Source of the DNA: Selenomonas ruminantium AC2024 | GTDB taxonomy: Bacteria > Bacillota > Negativicutes > Selenomonadales > Selenomonadaceae | Assembly (NCBI RefSeq): GCF_000687995.1 | Contig: NZ_JIAC01000001.1 | Coordinates: forward strand, 1,860,001-1,924,000 | DNA: 64,000 nucleotides | Direction: 5' to 3' | In this document: in pieces, positions 25,408-34,510 of the stretch | Numbering within the stretch: position 1 is the first letter of the stretch | Layout of the letters: every line of letters starts with the position of its first letter | The notes under the pieces: model-generated | Databases searched by the model: none | Seen by the model: the letters and a program-made list of their open reading frames with translations, nothing else | What the model was told of the DNA's origin: nothing | Translations under genes and position numbers: made by a program

Positions 25408-28400
25408 TCAGCGTTTTTTTACGCCTTTGGGCCCTAAAAGAGCTTCCAGCTCGGTCAGGGTTTCCGGTGCATTGTCCAGCCAATAGCCTTCGCCGAGTTT
25501 TTGCCAGCTGCCGCGATAAAGATAGACAACATGGTCGCCGTGGTGTTTGGCCATGAGTTCCTTCAAGTCATTGAGGAGCTGCTCACCGCCTCCCGCCGCG
25601 GGCATCAGATAATACTCTGGCTGGTATTCTTTGGCAGGCCAGATTTTGTCGGCCAGCAGCTTGACTTCATCATCCCGCAGGTCAACCTTGCCCTGCATGA
25701 CAACCGGGGTGTCCGGTATCAGCAGATTCATATACTGCAAAAAAGTGCGGGGGAAGATGGTGACTTCGAGCTGTTCCGTGTAATCTTCCACGGTGGTAAA
25801 GCACATGGTATCGCCCTTCTTCGTGGTGATGCGCTTGCTTTCCGTAATCAGCCCGGCAATGCGAACCACCTGTTTGTCCTTGACGCTCCCTTGCAGGGTT
25901 TCAATGCCCGGTAGATGACCGATTCGGTCCTTGTATTCGTCCAAGGGATGGCCTGTGATGTAAAAACCGGTGTTTTCCTTTTCCCAGCCCAGCATGGTGA
26001 GTTTGGGAACTTCCTCAACGTCCGGCAGCTGCATATCCGCTGCATCATCCTGCATAAAGTCGCCGAAGAGTCCGAGCTGGCCATGGGCAAAGTCCTTCTG
26101 CCGCCTCTGGGCCTCCCCTGTTACCTTGTCGAGCACGGAGAGGAGCTGACTGCGCTTATTGCCCAGCGAGTCAAAGGCTCCGCATTTAATCAGGCTTTCA
26201 ATGACCCGTTTGTTGACTGTGCCCATATCGAGGCGGGTACAGAAATCCAGCAGGGACTTAAAGTCGCCATCTTTTTGCCGCGCGGACATGATGGCCTTAA
26301 TGGCGGCGTCACCTACGTTGCGCACCGCCGCCAAGCCAAAGCGGATATCGCCCTTGTCTACGCTGAACATGATATTGCTGGCGTTGATGTCCGGCGGCAA
26401 TATCTTGATGCCCATGCGATGTGCCTGCTCGATATAGACCGGCACCTTGGCTGCATTGTCCATGACGCTGGTAAGCATGGCCGCCATGAACTCAGCGGGA
26501 TAATGGGCTTTGAGATAAGCCGTCTGCCAGGCTACGAGTGCATAGGCGGCACTATGGGACTTATTGAAGCCGTAATCGGCAAAGTGCGTCAGAAGGTCGA
26601 AGATGGTGTTGGCAAGCTCAGCGTCGATATTGTTGGACGCGCAGCCCTTGAGGAAATTCTCCTTCTGGGCCATCAGGATTTCATGCTTCTTCTTACCCAT
26701 GGCGCGGCGCAGCAGGTCGGCCTGGCCCAACGAGAAGCCCGCTAATACCTGCACAATCTGCATAACCTGCTCCTGATAGAGTACCACGCCGAAGGTTTCC
26801 TTGAGGATGGGCTCCAAGAGTGGATGCATATAGGTGACTTCCTTGCGCCCATGGCGGCCGCCGATAAAGTCATCCACCATGCCGCTGCCCAAAGGACCCG
26901 GACGGTACAGGGCTACGGTAGGAATTAAATCGGCAAAGTTCTTCGGTGCCAAATCCTTTACGAGATTGGTCATGCCCGAGGATTCCATCTGGAACACTGC
27001 CCCCGTGCGCCCTTCGCAGAGCATCTTGGAGGTCAGCTCATCTTCTAAAGGGATGGCGTTGATGTCCACAGTTTCCCCACGGGTGGCTTGGATGTTGTTT
27101 AAGGTGTCGCTGATAACCGTCAGCGTGCGCAGCCCCAAGAAGTCCATTTTGAGGAGGCCCAGCTCCTCCACGTGGTCCTTGTCAAATTCCGTTACCAAAG
27201 TGCCTTCGGATACGGAAACCGGCAGGTAATCCGTCAGCGGGTGTTTGGCAATAACCACGCCGGCTGCATGGGTGGAAGAATGACGGGGCAGCCCCTCCAC
27301 CTTCCGGGCAAAGTCAATAAGCCGATGCGCATCCTCCGAGGATTCGTAGAGATTGCGGAACTCCGTGGAGGCCTTCAGGGCTTTGTCCAAGGTCATTTTG
27401 AGTTCGTTCGGAATCAGCTTGGCAATGGTATCCACCTGCGCATAGCTCATGCCCAAAGCACGGCCTACATCGCGGACAGCTCCTTTGGCCGCCATGGTAC
27501 CGAAGGTGACAATCTGGGCCACATGGTCGTAACCATAGCGTTCCTTTACGTAGTCGATAACCTCTTCGCGGCGGATATAGCAGAAGTCGATATCAATATC
27601 CGGCATGGTCACGCGTTCTGGATTCAGGAAGCGCTCAAAGAGCAAATCGTATTTGAGCGGGTCAAGGTTCGTGATACCCAACAGATAAGCTACAATACTG
27701 CCTGCCGCCGAGCCACGGCCCGGGCCGACGGAAATCCCCTGCTCACGGGAGTGATTGATGAAATCCCAGACAATGAGGAAGTAACTGTCATAACCCATGC
27801 GGTGGATGATGGAAAGCTCGTAATCCAAACGCTCCTGTACTTCCTTGGTGACTTCTGGATAGCGGGACGGCAGCGCCTTTTCGCAGAGGGCCCGCAAGTA
27901 GGCTTCGTCATCCTTATAGGCTTCGGGGATGGGATAATACGGCAGCTGGATATGACCAAATTCAAAATCCACCTGACAGCGCTCGGCAATCTTTACGGTA
28001 TTGCTTAGGGCTTCGGGATGGTCCGGGAACAGGGCGGCCATTTCTTCGGAGGATTTCAAGTAATAATCATCGCTGTTGAAGCGCATGCGGTCCGGGTCAT
28101 CCACCGTCTTGCTCATCTGAATGCAGAGCAGAATATCGTGGAATTCACTGTCCTCGCGGCGTACATAATGGCTGTCGTTGGTGGCCACAAGGCCCAGGCC
28201 GTACTTTTCCGCCAGTTCGATAAGGCCTGCATTAGCTGTGCGTTCCTCTGGCAGACCGTGATTTTGGATTTCCAGAAAGTAATTGTCCTTGCCGAAGATG
28301 TCAATGTATTCCTGTATCAGCCGTTCGGCTTTATCCTTGTTGTTCTGGATAAGGGCCTGAGGCACATTGCCTGCGATACAGGCGGACAGGCAGATAATGC

Positions 28401-28806
28401 CCTCGTGATACTGGCGCAGCAGCTCCATATCCACCCGGGGCTTGTAATACATGCCCTCGATATTGGCCAGCGACACGAGCTTGACGAGGTTCTTATAGCC
28501 CGTTTGATTTTCCGCCAGCAAAATCAAATGGTAGTAGCGGACACCGTTGACATCCTGCCGTTCTTGACGTGGGCCGGGCGCTAAGTAGACCTCACAGCCG
28601 ATAATGGGCTTGATGCCCTGCTTCTTGCATTCCTTGTAAAAGTCAATGGTGCCATACATTACGCCATGGTCGGTGATGGCCAGATGTTTCATGCCCAGCT
28701 CTTTGGCCCTCGCTACCAAATCCTTGATGCGGGCGGCACCGTCCAGCAGACTGAATTCCGTATGGACGTGCAAATGGGCAAAGTCTATATTGTTAACTGC
28801 TTCCAT
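25408..28806 (-). CDS. dnaE: DNA polymerase III subunit alpha
   Basis: An 1,132-residue DnaE-type replicative polymerase. The N-terminal PHP domain starts HLHVHTEFSLLDGAARIKDL. The polymerase active site includes SVGPGRGSAAGSIVAYLLGI and TMPDIDIDFC, and the finger domain DLLRRAMGKKKHEIL. A helix-hairpin-helix region and an OB fold (VVRIAGLITESKRITTKKGD) end the protein. Length is normal for DnaE1. It is a single-gene unit with its own terminator. The next gene, on the plus strand, is divergent from it. Confidence 0.97.
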   Translation of the reverse strand: MEAVNNIDFAHLHVHTEFSLLDGAARIKDLVARAKELGMKHLAITDHGVMYGTIDFYKECKKQGIKPIIGCEVYLAPGPRQERQDVNGVRYYHLILLAENQTGYKNLVKLVSLANIEGMYYKPRVDMELLRQYHEGIICLSACIAGNVPQALIQNNKDKAERLIQEYIDIFGKDNYFLEIQNHGLPEERTANAGLIELAEKYGLGLVATNDSHYVRREDSEFHDILLCIQMSKTVDDPDRMRFNSDDYYLKSSEEMAALFPDHPEALSNTVKIAERCQVDFEFGHIQLPYYPIPEAYKDDEAYLRALCEKALPSRYPEVTKEVQERLDYELSIIHRMGYDSYFLIVWDFINHSREQGISVGPGRGSAAGSIVAYLLGITNLDPLKYDLLFERFLNPERVTMPDIDIDFCYIRREEVIDYVKERYGYDHVAQIVTFGTMAAKGAVRDVGRALGMSYAQVDTIAKLIPNELKMTLDKALKASTEFRNLYESSEDAHRLIDFARKVEGLPRHSSTHAAGVVIAKHPLTDYLPVSVSEGTLVTEFDKDHVEELGLLKMDFLGLRTLTVISDTLNNIQATRGETVDINAIPLEDELTSKMLCEGRTGAVFQMESSGMTNLVKDLAPKNFADLIPTVALYRPGPLGSGMVDDFIGGRHGRKEVTYMHPLLEPILKETFGVVLYQEQVMQIVQVLAGFSLGQADLLRRAMGKKKHEILMAQKENFLKGCASNNIDAELANTIFDLLTHFADYGFNKSHSAAYALVAWQTAYLKAHYPAEFMAAMLTSVMDNAAKVPVYIEQAHRMGIKILPPDINASNIMFSVDKGDIRFGLAAVRNVGDAAIKAIMSARQKDGDFKSLLDFCTRLDMGTVNKRVIESLIKCGAFDSLGNKRSQLLSVLDKVTGEAQRRQKDFAHGQLGLFGDFMQDDAADMQLPDVEEVPKLTMLGWEKENTGFYITGHPLDEYKDRIGHLPGIETLQGSVKDKQVVRIAGLITESKRITTKKGDTMCFTTVEDYTEQLEVTIFPRTFLQYMNLLIPDTPVVMQGKVDLRDDEVKLLADKIWPAKEYQPEYYLMPAAGGGEQLLNDLKELMAKHHGDHVVYLYRGSWQKLGEGYWLDNAPETLTELEALLGPKGVKKR

Positions 28807-28921
28807 AAGTAGTTCCTTCCTAAACGAAAAACGATTACCCTCTAGTATAGCATAAAACCTTGCCCCCTTGCAGGCTCTTTGCTAAAATATTAGTAACAAT
28901 AGTTTTCGGGAGGTGCCCGCG

Positions 28922-29182
28922 ATGACCATACACGGAGCCGTCATTATCGAACAGGGAGTGACCTTTGCCATTATCGCAGTGAAACAAACCGTTACCATGT
29001 ATACTGCCCGGATGGTGCAGACCCGTCACGAACTGGCCCAGTTCTTCCCCAATATGCCCATCATCCTCATGAGTCAGGACAACAGTGGCACACCCCATTA
29101 CTACGGGCGGAAGGACATTGTGGAATTCCTAAAATCCATCCGGCTGGACCAAATACCGTGGAAAGAGTATCACATCTATTGA
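28922..29182 (+). CDS. Small conserved-looking protein of unknown function
   Basis: An 86-residue protein starting MTIHGAVIIEQGVTFAIIAV at the ATG 28922; GGGAGG lies eight bases upstream, better than the GTG at 28913. The sequence is evenly mixed alpha/beta with KDIVEFLKSIRLDQIPWKEY near its end and no cysteine. It is divergent from dnaE and followed by a two-way terminator. No family recognised. Confidence 0.7.
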   Translation: MTIHGAVIIEQGVTFAIIAVKQTVTMYTARMVQTRHELAQFFPNMPIILMSQDNSGTPHYYGRKDIVEFLKSIRLDQIPWKEYHIY

Positions 29183-29206
29183 ATTGTGACTATCCATGCA
29201 CATAAT

Positions 29207-29242
29207 AAGAACCTGCCCTGGCGAAAACCATGGCAGGTTCTT
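29207..29242. terminator. Bidirectional terminator
   Basis: Perfect 11-base stem AAGAACCTGCC/GGCAGGTTCTT between two convergent genes, followed by TGTTTT on the plus strand and TTATTATG on the minus strand. Confidence 0.8.
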
Positions 29243-29245
29243 GTT

Positions 29246-29986
29246 TTACAATGTGATGTTCTGCACAACTTTCAGTACGAATTGCTGGCAGGCTTTTGCC
29301 GATTCCGGCTGGAATTCCTCATCCTGAAATTCTGTATTGGATATGATGCGGATACCCAGGAAGGGGATTTTATATTGCTGGCAGATTTGTGCGGCAGAAT
29401 GGACTTCCATTTCCTCACAGGAGGAACCGAACTGTTCATGCAGATAGCGGATGCGTTCTTTTTGACGGTTCCAGGTGTTACTGCTGGCAAAACAGCCATC
29501 CACTACTTTTCCATGGGTATAATCAGAAGCTGCTTTATGCGCTGCTTCTAATAGTTTCTGGTCACCGGCATAGTAAACCGATTGCGGCAGGAATGTTTTT
29601 TCCTGTGGGTCATAGGCATAAGCGCCCATCAGTTCCATGTGCCGCCAGTCTGCTTGCTCCTCTTTAGCTGTGCGATAGGAACTTGCGTCAAAAGACTGTT
29701 TGCCTAATACGATATCAAAGGCTTTTAAGGCGGGGGCATGACCGCCTGCAGTTCCTTGATTGATTACAGCGGCAGGGTGAAAATGCTCGATGCCTAAGGC
29801 GGTAGCTGCTGCAGCATTAGCGGAGCCAATGGAAGTGGCCGCGATTACCAGAGGCTTATCTTTATAGATTCCTTCCACAAAGCGCCACTTTCCCAGTAAA
29901 TATTCCTGTGGCTGCTCCAAGGAAGCGATAAGCAGTTCGGTTTCTAAATCCATGGCGCCTTGCAGCATGATTATTTTAGTATTCAT
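29246..29986 (-). CDS. MTA/SAH nucleosidase-family protein
   Basis: About 246 residues, ATG 29986 chosen because AGGGAG lies nine bases upstream. It belongs to the PNP/UDP phosphorylase superfamily: the glycine-rich phosphate or ribose loop is TSIGSANAAAATALGIEHF and INQGTAGGHAPAL. The ribose-binding EMEVHSAAQICQQY replaces the usual EMEGAA, and ISNTE stands where ISD is usual. It probably cleaves 5'-methylthioadenosine, S-adenosylhomocysteine or a related nucleoside. The altered binding residues mean the exact substrate is uncertain. Confidence 0.82.
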   Translation of the reverse strand: MNTKIIMLQGAMDLETELLIASLEQPQEYLLGKWRFVEGIYKDKPLVIAATSIGSANAAAATALGIEHFHPAAVINQGTAGGHAPALKAFDIVLGKQSFDASSYRTAKEEQADWRHMELMGAYAYDPQEKTFLPQSVYYAGDQKLLEAAHKAASDYTHGKVVDGCFASSNTWNRQKERIRYLHEQFGSSCEEMEVHSAAQICQQYKIPFLGIRIISNTEFQDEEFQPESAKACQQFVLKVVQNITL

Positions 29987-30139
29987 CAACATTGACTCCC
30001 TCTGTCTTTATCTGTTGTTAATGATAGCATTCTTATTTAAGATAAGCAACCGGCGAAACCTTGACATTCCCCATCCGGTCGCTTACCATAAAATTATCTT
30101 CTTTCGCATAAAATAAAACTCAAAGGAGCCTTGTCCATT

Positions 30140-30337
30140 ATGGAAATTTTACGCTATATCGTGAATATCGTTTGCTTTATTGCGCTGTTTATCACGCTGG
30201 AAGTTGTCTGGGCCAATGTAAAAAGTCACTGGCAGTCCAAAAATCTTTTGGGCTGTGCAGAATATTTAATCGGCGGCATTACGGTACTGTTGGTGCTTAT
30301 CGCTCTTAGTAATGCAGTAAACAATATGTTCCTTTGA
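30140..30337 (+). CDS. Small membrane protein, two helices
   Basis: A 65-residue protein starting MEILRYIVNIVCFIALFITL; AAAGGAG lies about ten bases before the ATG at 30140. A second hydrophobic stretch, AEYLIGGITVLLVLIALS, follows a short polar loop (KSHWQSKNLLGC). It lies 59 bases upstream of hydE on the same strand. No known family. Confidence 0.6.
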   Translation: MEILRYIVNIVCFIALFITLEVVWANVKSHWQSKNLLGCAEYLIGGITVLLVLIALSNAVNNMFL

Positions 30338-30396
30338 TATATTCTGTTATTCTGTGCTGCTGGCCATAATCCTTTTTGAGATGCAGGAGGTCCTAT

Positions 30397-31497
30397 ATGC
30401 AGGCTGTCATTGATAAACTGGAACGAACACATAATCTGTCGGACGATGAATTTGCTGCACTGCTCGCCCCCATCTCCGCTGACGATGAAAAATATCTTAG
30501 CCAACGTGCTTGTCATGTGCGTGAAAAATATTATGGCAAGGATGTTTATATTCGCGGGTTGATTGAATTCACCAATTACTGCCGTAATAATTGCTATTAT
30601 TGCGGTATCCGTCGGGATAATGCCCATGCCCAGCGTTACCGCTTAACTGCTGAGCAGATTTTATCCTGTTGCCATACAGGCTATCAGCTGGGATTTCGTA
30701 CCTTTGTCCTGCAAGGTGGTGAGGATGCCTATTTTACGGATGAACGCCTCTGTCAGCTGATACAGGAAATAAAGAGGCGCCATGCAGATTGTGCGGTAAC
30801 TCTGTCCATTGGGGAACGGAGCAAAGAAAGCTATCAACGCTTATTCGCGGCCGGCGCTGACCGCTATTTACTGCGCCATGAAACGGTTGATAAAGCGCAC
30901 TATGAACAGCTTCATCCTGCGGAACTATCGCACAGTCATCGCCTGCAATGCCTGCGTGACTTAAAGGAAATCGGTTATCAGGTAGGCTGTGGCATGATGG
31001 TCGGTTCACCGGGGCAAACGCTCAATTGCCTGATAAAGGACCTGCGCTTATTGCAGGAACTTCAGCCAGAAATGGTCGGCATCGGGCCCTTTATTCCCCA
31101 ACATGATACGCCCTTTGCACAGGAGGCGGGCGGTACAGCCGCTATGACCGTGCGCCTGCTCTCCATTATCCGTCTGCTTCTGCCGCACGTATTACTGCCG
31201 GCCACTACGGCTTTGGGTACAATTGACCCCAAGGGCCGTGAAAAGGGGCTGCTTGCCGGCGCCAATGTGCTGATGCCCAATCTTTCTCCGACGGAAGTAC
31301 GCAAGAAGTACGCACTCTATGACCATAAAATCTGCACTGGCGAGGAGGCTGCTGAATGTGTCCGCTGTCTCGCCGCCCGCGTGGAATCCACCGGATATAA
31401 AATTGTCGTCAGCCGTGGCGACCATATAACGAAGGAGGGGCTATATCATGCAAACCAATCTCACCCGAATCCGCGAACAGACCATAAAGCTATTTGA
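30397..31497 (+). CDS. hydE: Radical SAM protein HydE
   Basis: About 366 residues from ATG 30397, behind AGGAGGTCCTAT. The radical SAM cluster motif is CRNNCYYC (CxxxCxxC), preceded by RGLIEFTNYC, which is characteristic of HydE rather than biotin synthase. VLQGGEDAYF, LRHETVDKAHYEQLHP and VGSPGQT also fit HydE. HydE makes part of the diiron ligand of [FeFe]-hydrogenase. HydF, HydG and the hydrogenase are not in the window. Its last 50 bases overlap the next gene, so the two are coupled. Confidence 0.9.
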   Translation: MQAVIDKLERTHNLSDDEFAALLAPISADDEKYLSQRACHVREKYYGKDVYIRGLIEFTNYCRNNCYYCGIRRDNAHAQRYRLTAEQILSCCHTGYQLGFRTFVLQGGEDAYFTDERLCQLIQEIKRRHADCAVTLSIGERSKESYQRLFAAGADRYLLRHETVDKAHYEQLHPAELSHSHRLQCLRDLKEIGYQVGCGMMVGSPGQTLNCLIKDLRLLQELQPEMVGIGPFIPQHDTPFAQEAGGTAAMTVRLLSIIRLLLPHVLLPATTALGTIDPKGREKGLLAGANVLMPNLSPTEVRKKYALYDHKICTGEEAAECVRCLAARVESTGYKIVVSRGDHITKEGLYHANQSHPNPRTDHKAI

Positions 31498-32149
31498 CAC
31501 AACGCCCCTCATTCCCCGCAAAGCCATCGAAAACATGGGCGCAGCCTGCCATCCCTTTGCGAACTCCATCTTCTTTTATCACCGGAACAGACAAAAATGG
31601 CTGGATATTTCTACACCGAACAGCTACGCTTTTTATCGCCACCTTATTCTCGACAGGATAAACAGTCTTAGTCTGCCATTTATCTATGATATGATTCTGG
31701 ATGATTATAAGCTCACCTGGTTTCAACTCTGCAAAGATTATATGAGTCGTGAAGACTTTGCCTATTATCTCAAGCACAGCTGGCTCGATGAAGAAGACCC
31801 CAATCAGGACCCGACGGTTGACCGCGAGGAAGTTCTCCACTATTTTCGGCAGGCTGATAAACGCTGCTTGATGAATCCCAGCGACCTTGCTTATTACCAA
31901 AATCTTCCCCATACCTTAACCATCTATCGCGGCGTCAGTCCGCACCGGGCAAAGTATGGACTGTCCTGGACAGCTGACCAGGACATGGCCATGTGGTTCA
32001 AAAAACGCTATGAAAGTGGCAGCCAAGGACAGCTCTTAACCGCTGTTATCAGCAAAAAGCATGTTTTGGCTTACATTGATGAACGCAATGAGCATGAATT
32101 GATTGTCGATGTCTTTAAGATTCAATCACAGATTTATCCGGTTATATGA
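31448..32149 (+). CDS. Unknown protein with ADP-ribosyltransferase-like R-S-E pattern
   Basis: A 233-residue protein, ATG 31448 behind AAGGAGGGG, overlapping the end of hydE by 50 bases. Residues 1-150 are unassigned. The C-terminal part has, in order, TIYRGVSPHRAKYGLSWT (arginine, then S-W-T), AMWFKKRYES, LLTAVISKKHVLAY and DERNEHELIVD (E-H-E). Arginine, SxT and ExE in this order are the R-S-E signature of arginine-type ADP-ribosyltransferases. I did not compare structures, so this is a hypothesis. Such folds are used by toxins and phage enzymes. Its 3' end overlaps the next gene (minus strand) by 16 bases. Confidence 0.6.
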   Translation: MQTNLTRIREQTIKLFDTTPLIPRKAIENMGAACHPFANSIFFYHRNRQKWLDISTPNSYAFYRHLILDRINSLSLPFIYDMILDDYKLTWFQLCKDYMSREDFAYYLKHSWLDEEDPNQDPTVDREEVLHYFRQADKRCLMNPSDLAYYQNLPHTLTIYRGVSPHRAKYGLSWTADQDMAMWFKKRYESGSQGQLLTAVISKKHVLAYIDERNEHELIVDVFKIQSQIYPVI

Positions 32150-32619
32150 TAACCCAAATACAAAAAAATATTTTGTAAGGGCTGTTTGTCCCGGATATCC
32201 AGCCAATCATCCGGGCGGCTGTTATCATCAATCAAAATCAAAAGATAGTCAAGTATCAGCCGTCTTGCCGCCCAGAGGCCAACTTCGCTGGCCGTGTATT
32301 TTTGACCAGTCAAACGTACGGAGCCTTGCACATAGCTGTCGGCGATAATCATGTCACCCAGCACAGGCACTACGGCTTCCAATGCTGACCAAACAGGCAG
32401 GAAAAAATCGCCATTTTTCCTGCCATAATTGGGACTATGCTCGATAATTTTATACGCCATCTGCAAGGCGTGGTTTTGGGCAATATAGGCTATGGGGGTC
32501 AAATCTTCATTTCGCAGCGCATCCTGCATGGCATTATAGCGCGCTTGTGGTTCAGCCTTTGCTCTGGCTGCTTTAGCCAGGCGTTCTTCTCTGGCCTTGG
32601 CAAAATCGATGATTTCCAT
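32134..32619 (-). CDS. Helical protein of unknown function
   Basis: A 161-residue mainly helical protein starting MEIIDFAKAREERLAKAARA. It contains IAQNHALQMAYKIIEHSPNY and ends DKQPLQNIFLYLGYHITG. No signal peptide, cysteine or enzymatic motif is visible. Convergent with the preceding gene, overlapping it by 16 bases. No family recognised. Confidence 0.55.
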   Translation of the reverse strand: MEIIDFAKAREERLAKAARAKAEPQARYNAMQDALRNEDLTPIAYIAQNHALQMAYKIIEHSPNYGRKNGDFFLPVWSALEAVVPVLGDMIIADSYVQGSVRLTGQKYTASEVGLWAARRLILDYLLILIDDNSRPDDWLDIRDKQPLQNIFLYLGYHITG

Positions 32620-32645
32620 TAATACTCCTGAATCGAACCGTTTAT

Positions 32646-32674
32646 TTTAACTGCGGGTATACCCCGCAGTTAAA
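32646..32674. terminator. 12-base inverted repeat hairpin
   Basis: TTTAACTGCGGG and CCCGCAGTTAAA are perfect complements with loop TATAC. It lies between the starts and ends of two minus-strand genes, about 61 bases after the DUF6033 stop, so it is a probable terminator. The minus-strand tail (ATAAACGG) has few T, so a regulatory role for the gene at 32134 is also possible. Confidence 0.6.
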
Positions 32675-32734
32675 TAAGTATACTATAATCGTTCCCATAA
32701 TTCTACAACTTATGCTTATTTCCTAAGAGGGGTA

Positions 32735-33709
32735 TCATATCAGTGTATTGATGGTCATAGCACTTTGTTCCGACAAGGTGGGCGACCGGTCAGGCAATCT
32801 GCCCATTTGCTGTTTTGCTTGTTCGATAAGTTTTTTGGCTTTTTTGACCTCGGCGGCATCACAGGCATTTTGATTGTATCCGTCTTCAAGTTCCTGCAAA
32901 TCTTGCGCTAAAATAGCAAGCACTGCCTGCATATCGCCCTGTGTTGCTGCGGCGGCAATCTGCCGGCGGCGTTTATCTTCGTTGATGGATTCCGTGGTCA
33001 CTTCGCCGTTCTCGTCAATAATCACCTGCATCCCCTGAAAGCCCACTTCATCCTTGCGGCTGGCATAGGCTTCGTCTGCCGCCCGCAGGGTATCGAATAA
33101 TTGATTGCGGCTTTCCTCATCGGTGAGGCATTTTTGCAGGTATTTCTCGTAAATCTTCGTCATACCGGCATGGACAACATTGAACTTTTCCCGCAAATGC
33201 ACATACAATTCATTGGTGTTGCGAAATGATTTCTTGTCTTTTGTGGCCTTCTTGATTTGATTTTTAGGCAGCAATTCCTGCCACCAGTTCTTTTTGTCTG
33301 AGCGTTTTACATGCGACTGCTGTCTACGATTGCCATCATTAAATTCCGAAATCCCCCAGCTGCGCAAACCGCCATCATCCTCAATGATAAAGCCATGGGA
33401 TTTCAGCTTATGCTCCGGCGCACGGCCACTTTGTACATCTGTATGGGCAATATCATAGATAAGCGCTTCATACTCCATGCGCTTATCCGGGTCTTTCTCC
33501 ATTTGTTTAAGGATTTTGGATGAAATAGACAAATTATTCATCCCCGTTCCGGAAAAAGGCTTTGTTCCCACGCTGAACTTGAGATGGGGAAACTTTTCCG
33601 CCAAACTTTTCAGCACACCGCCGCTATCTTCGCTCTTATCCGTAACCTGCGCCTTAGCAAAACTATAAGCTGACTCTGACACATAACTGCCTCCAACCTT
33701 CACCGGCAT
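32735..33709 (-). CDS. DUF6033-like protein
   Basis: About 324 residues from ATG 33709, behind AAGGAGGTTGATTACA. The N-terminal half matches the DUF6033 pattern: LAEKFPHLKFSVGTKPFSG, TGMNNLSISSKILKQMEKDP and KRMEYEALIYDIAHT, then SHGFIIEDDGGLRSWGISE. The C-terminal half is long and helical, with KKAKKLIEQAKQQMG. DUF6033 proteins occur in gut Firmicutes and their role is unknown. No signal peptide. A single-gene unit. Confidence 0.7.
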   Translation of the reverse strand: MPVKVGGSYVSESAYSFAKAQVTDKSEDSGGVLKSLAEKFPHLKFSVGTKPFSGTGMNNLSISSKILKQMEKDPDKRMEYEALIYDIAHTDVQSGRAPEHKLKSHGFIIEDDGGLRSWGISEFNDGNRRQQSHVKRSDKKNWWQELLPKNQIKKATKDKKSFRNTNELYVHLREKFNVVHAGMTKIYEKYLQKCLTDEESRNQLFDTLRAADEAYASRKDEVGFQGMQVIIDENGEVTTESINEDKRRRQIAAAATQGDMQAVLAILAQDLQELEDGYNQNACDAAEVKKAKKLIEQAKQQMGRLPDRSPTLSEQSAMTINTLI

Positions 33710-33837
33710 TGTAATCAACCTCCTTGTAAATAAGGTCCCTACCTCCTCTTACCTATATATCGTCCAATCCTGGAAACGCCTAATACAAATGGCGCGAACA
33801 GCCACGAAATCAGCGTGAACATATCGAGGTGATAATC

Positions 33838-34413
33838 ATGCGAACGAACCTGCGTTACATTTTGCTCCCCCTCGCCCTTCTCCTATCCATTTTGACCATA
33901 AATGTCTTTTCTGCCCGTGATGCCAACAAGCAAAACCTCCTTCGCTTTCCTGCGTTTCAGACGGTTGACGTCAATGGCAACACCGTAACCAATAAGATAT
34001 TTACCGGCAGGTTTACCGTCGTGGTGCTCTGGGTCACCAAGGATGAAAACAGCCGGCAGCTTTGGCGCTGTTTATCCGACTGGCAGCAAGCTGAAGCTAG
34101 CCCAATACAAATCATCGGCCTCGTAGGTGATGTAAAGAGCACTGATGATTCTGTCAAAATCAGCTATGCACGGCAAATGACCGCTGACTTTGCCCAGCCG
34201 CAGCTGCTTGTCAATGATGATATGGCAGAATTTCTCACCAACATGCGGGCTGCTCCTGCCATTTGTTTTGTGGATGCCAACGGCAGGCTCGTGGGCCAGC
34301 CAGTAATTGGCTACGAACCGGAACTCATCAAAAAAGAAGCCCGCCGCCTGTTGGCAACGGACTCCCAAGCCGATAGGAATAAATCCTTGTTTATGAAAAA
34401 AGCCTCTCAATGA
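33838..34413 (+). CDS. Thioredoxin-fold (redoxin-like) membrane-anchored protein lacking CxxC
   Basis: About 191 residues from ATG 33838 (GAGGTGATAATC upstream). An N-terminal anchor (YILLPLALLLSILTINVF) is followed by a TlpA/AhpC-like fold: FPAFQTVDVNGNTV, TGRFTVVVLWVTKDENSRQL, and PAICFVDANGRLVG with the cis-proline region AAPAIC. Where TlpA proteins have WCxxC, this has WVTKDENS, so it cannot do thiol-disulphide exchange at that site. It probably acts outside the membrane as a binding or scaffold protein. Other explanations are a divergent redoxin using another residue. Confidence 0.75.
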   Translation: MRTNLRYILLPLALLLSILTINVFSARDANKQNLLRFPAFQTVDVNGNTVTNKIFTGRFTVVVLWVTKDENSRQLWRCLSDWQQAEASPIQIIGLVGDVKSTDDSVKISYARQMTADFAQPQLLVNDDMAEFLTNMRAAPAICFVDANGRLVGQPVIGYEPELIKKEARRLLATDSQADRNKSLFMKKASQ

Positions 34414-34510
34414 TAGAGTTTGGGTCAGACAAAAGCGTAGGGATTCAGTTTCAAGCATAGTTTTTCTGAACAGTATCATCTATGTCACAGTCAAATAGAT
34501 TCTTTACTGC

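Noticed and set aside
26834-28584. Long plus-strand frames opposite dnaE
   Set aside because: Shadow frames of a well-conserved gene.
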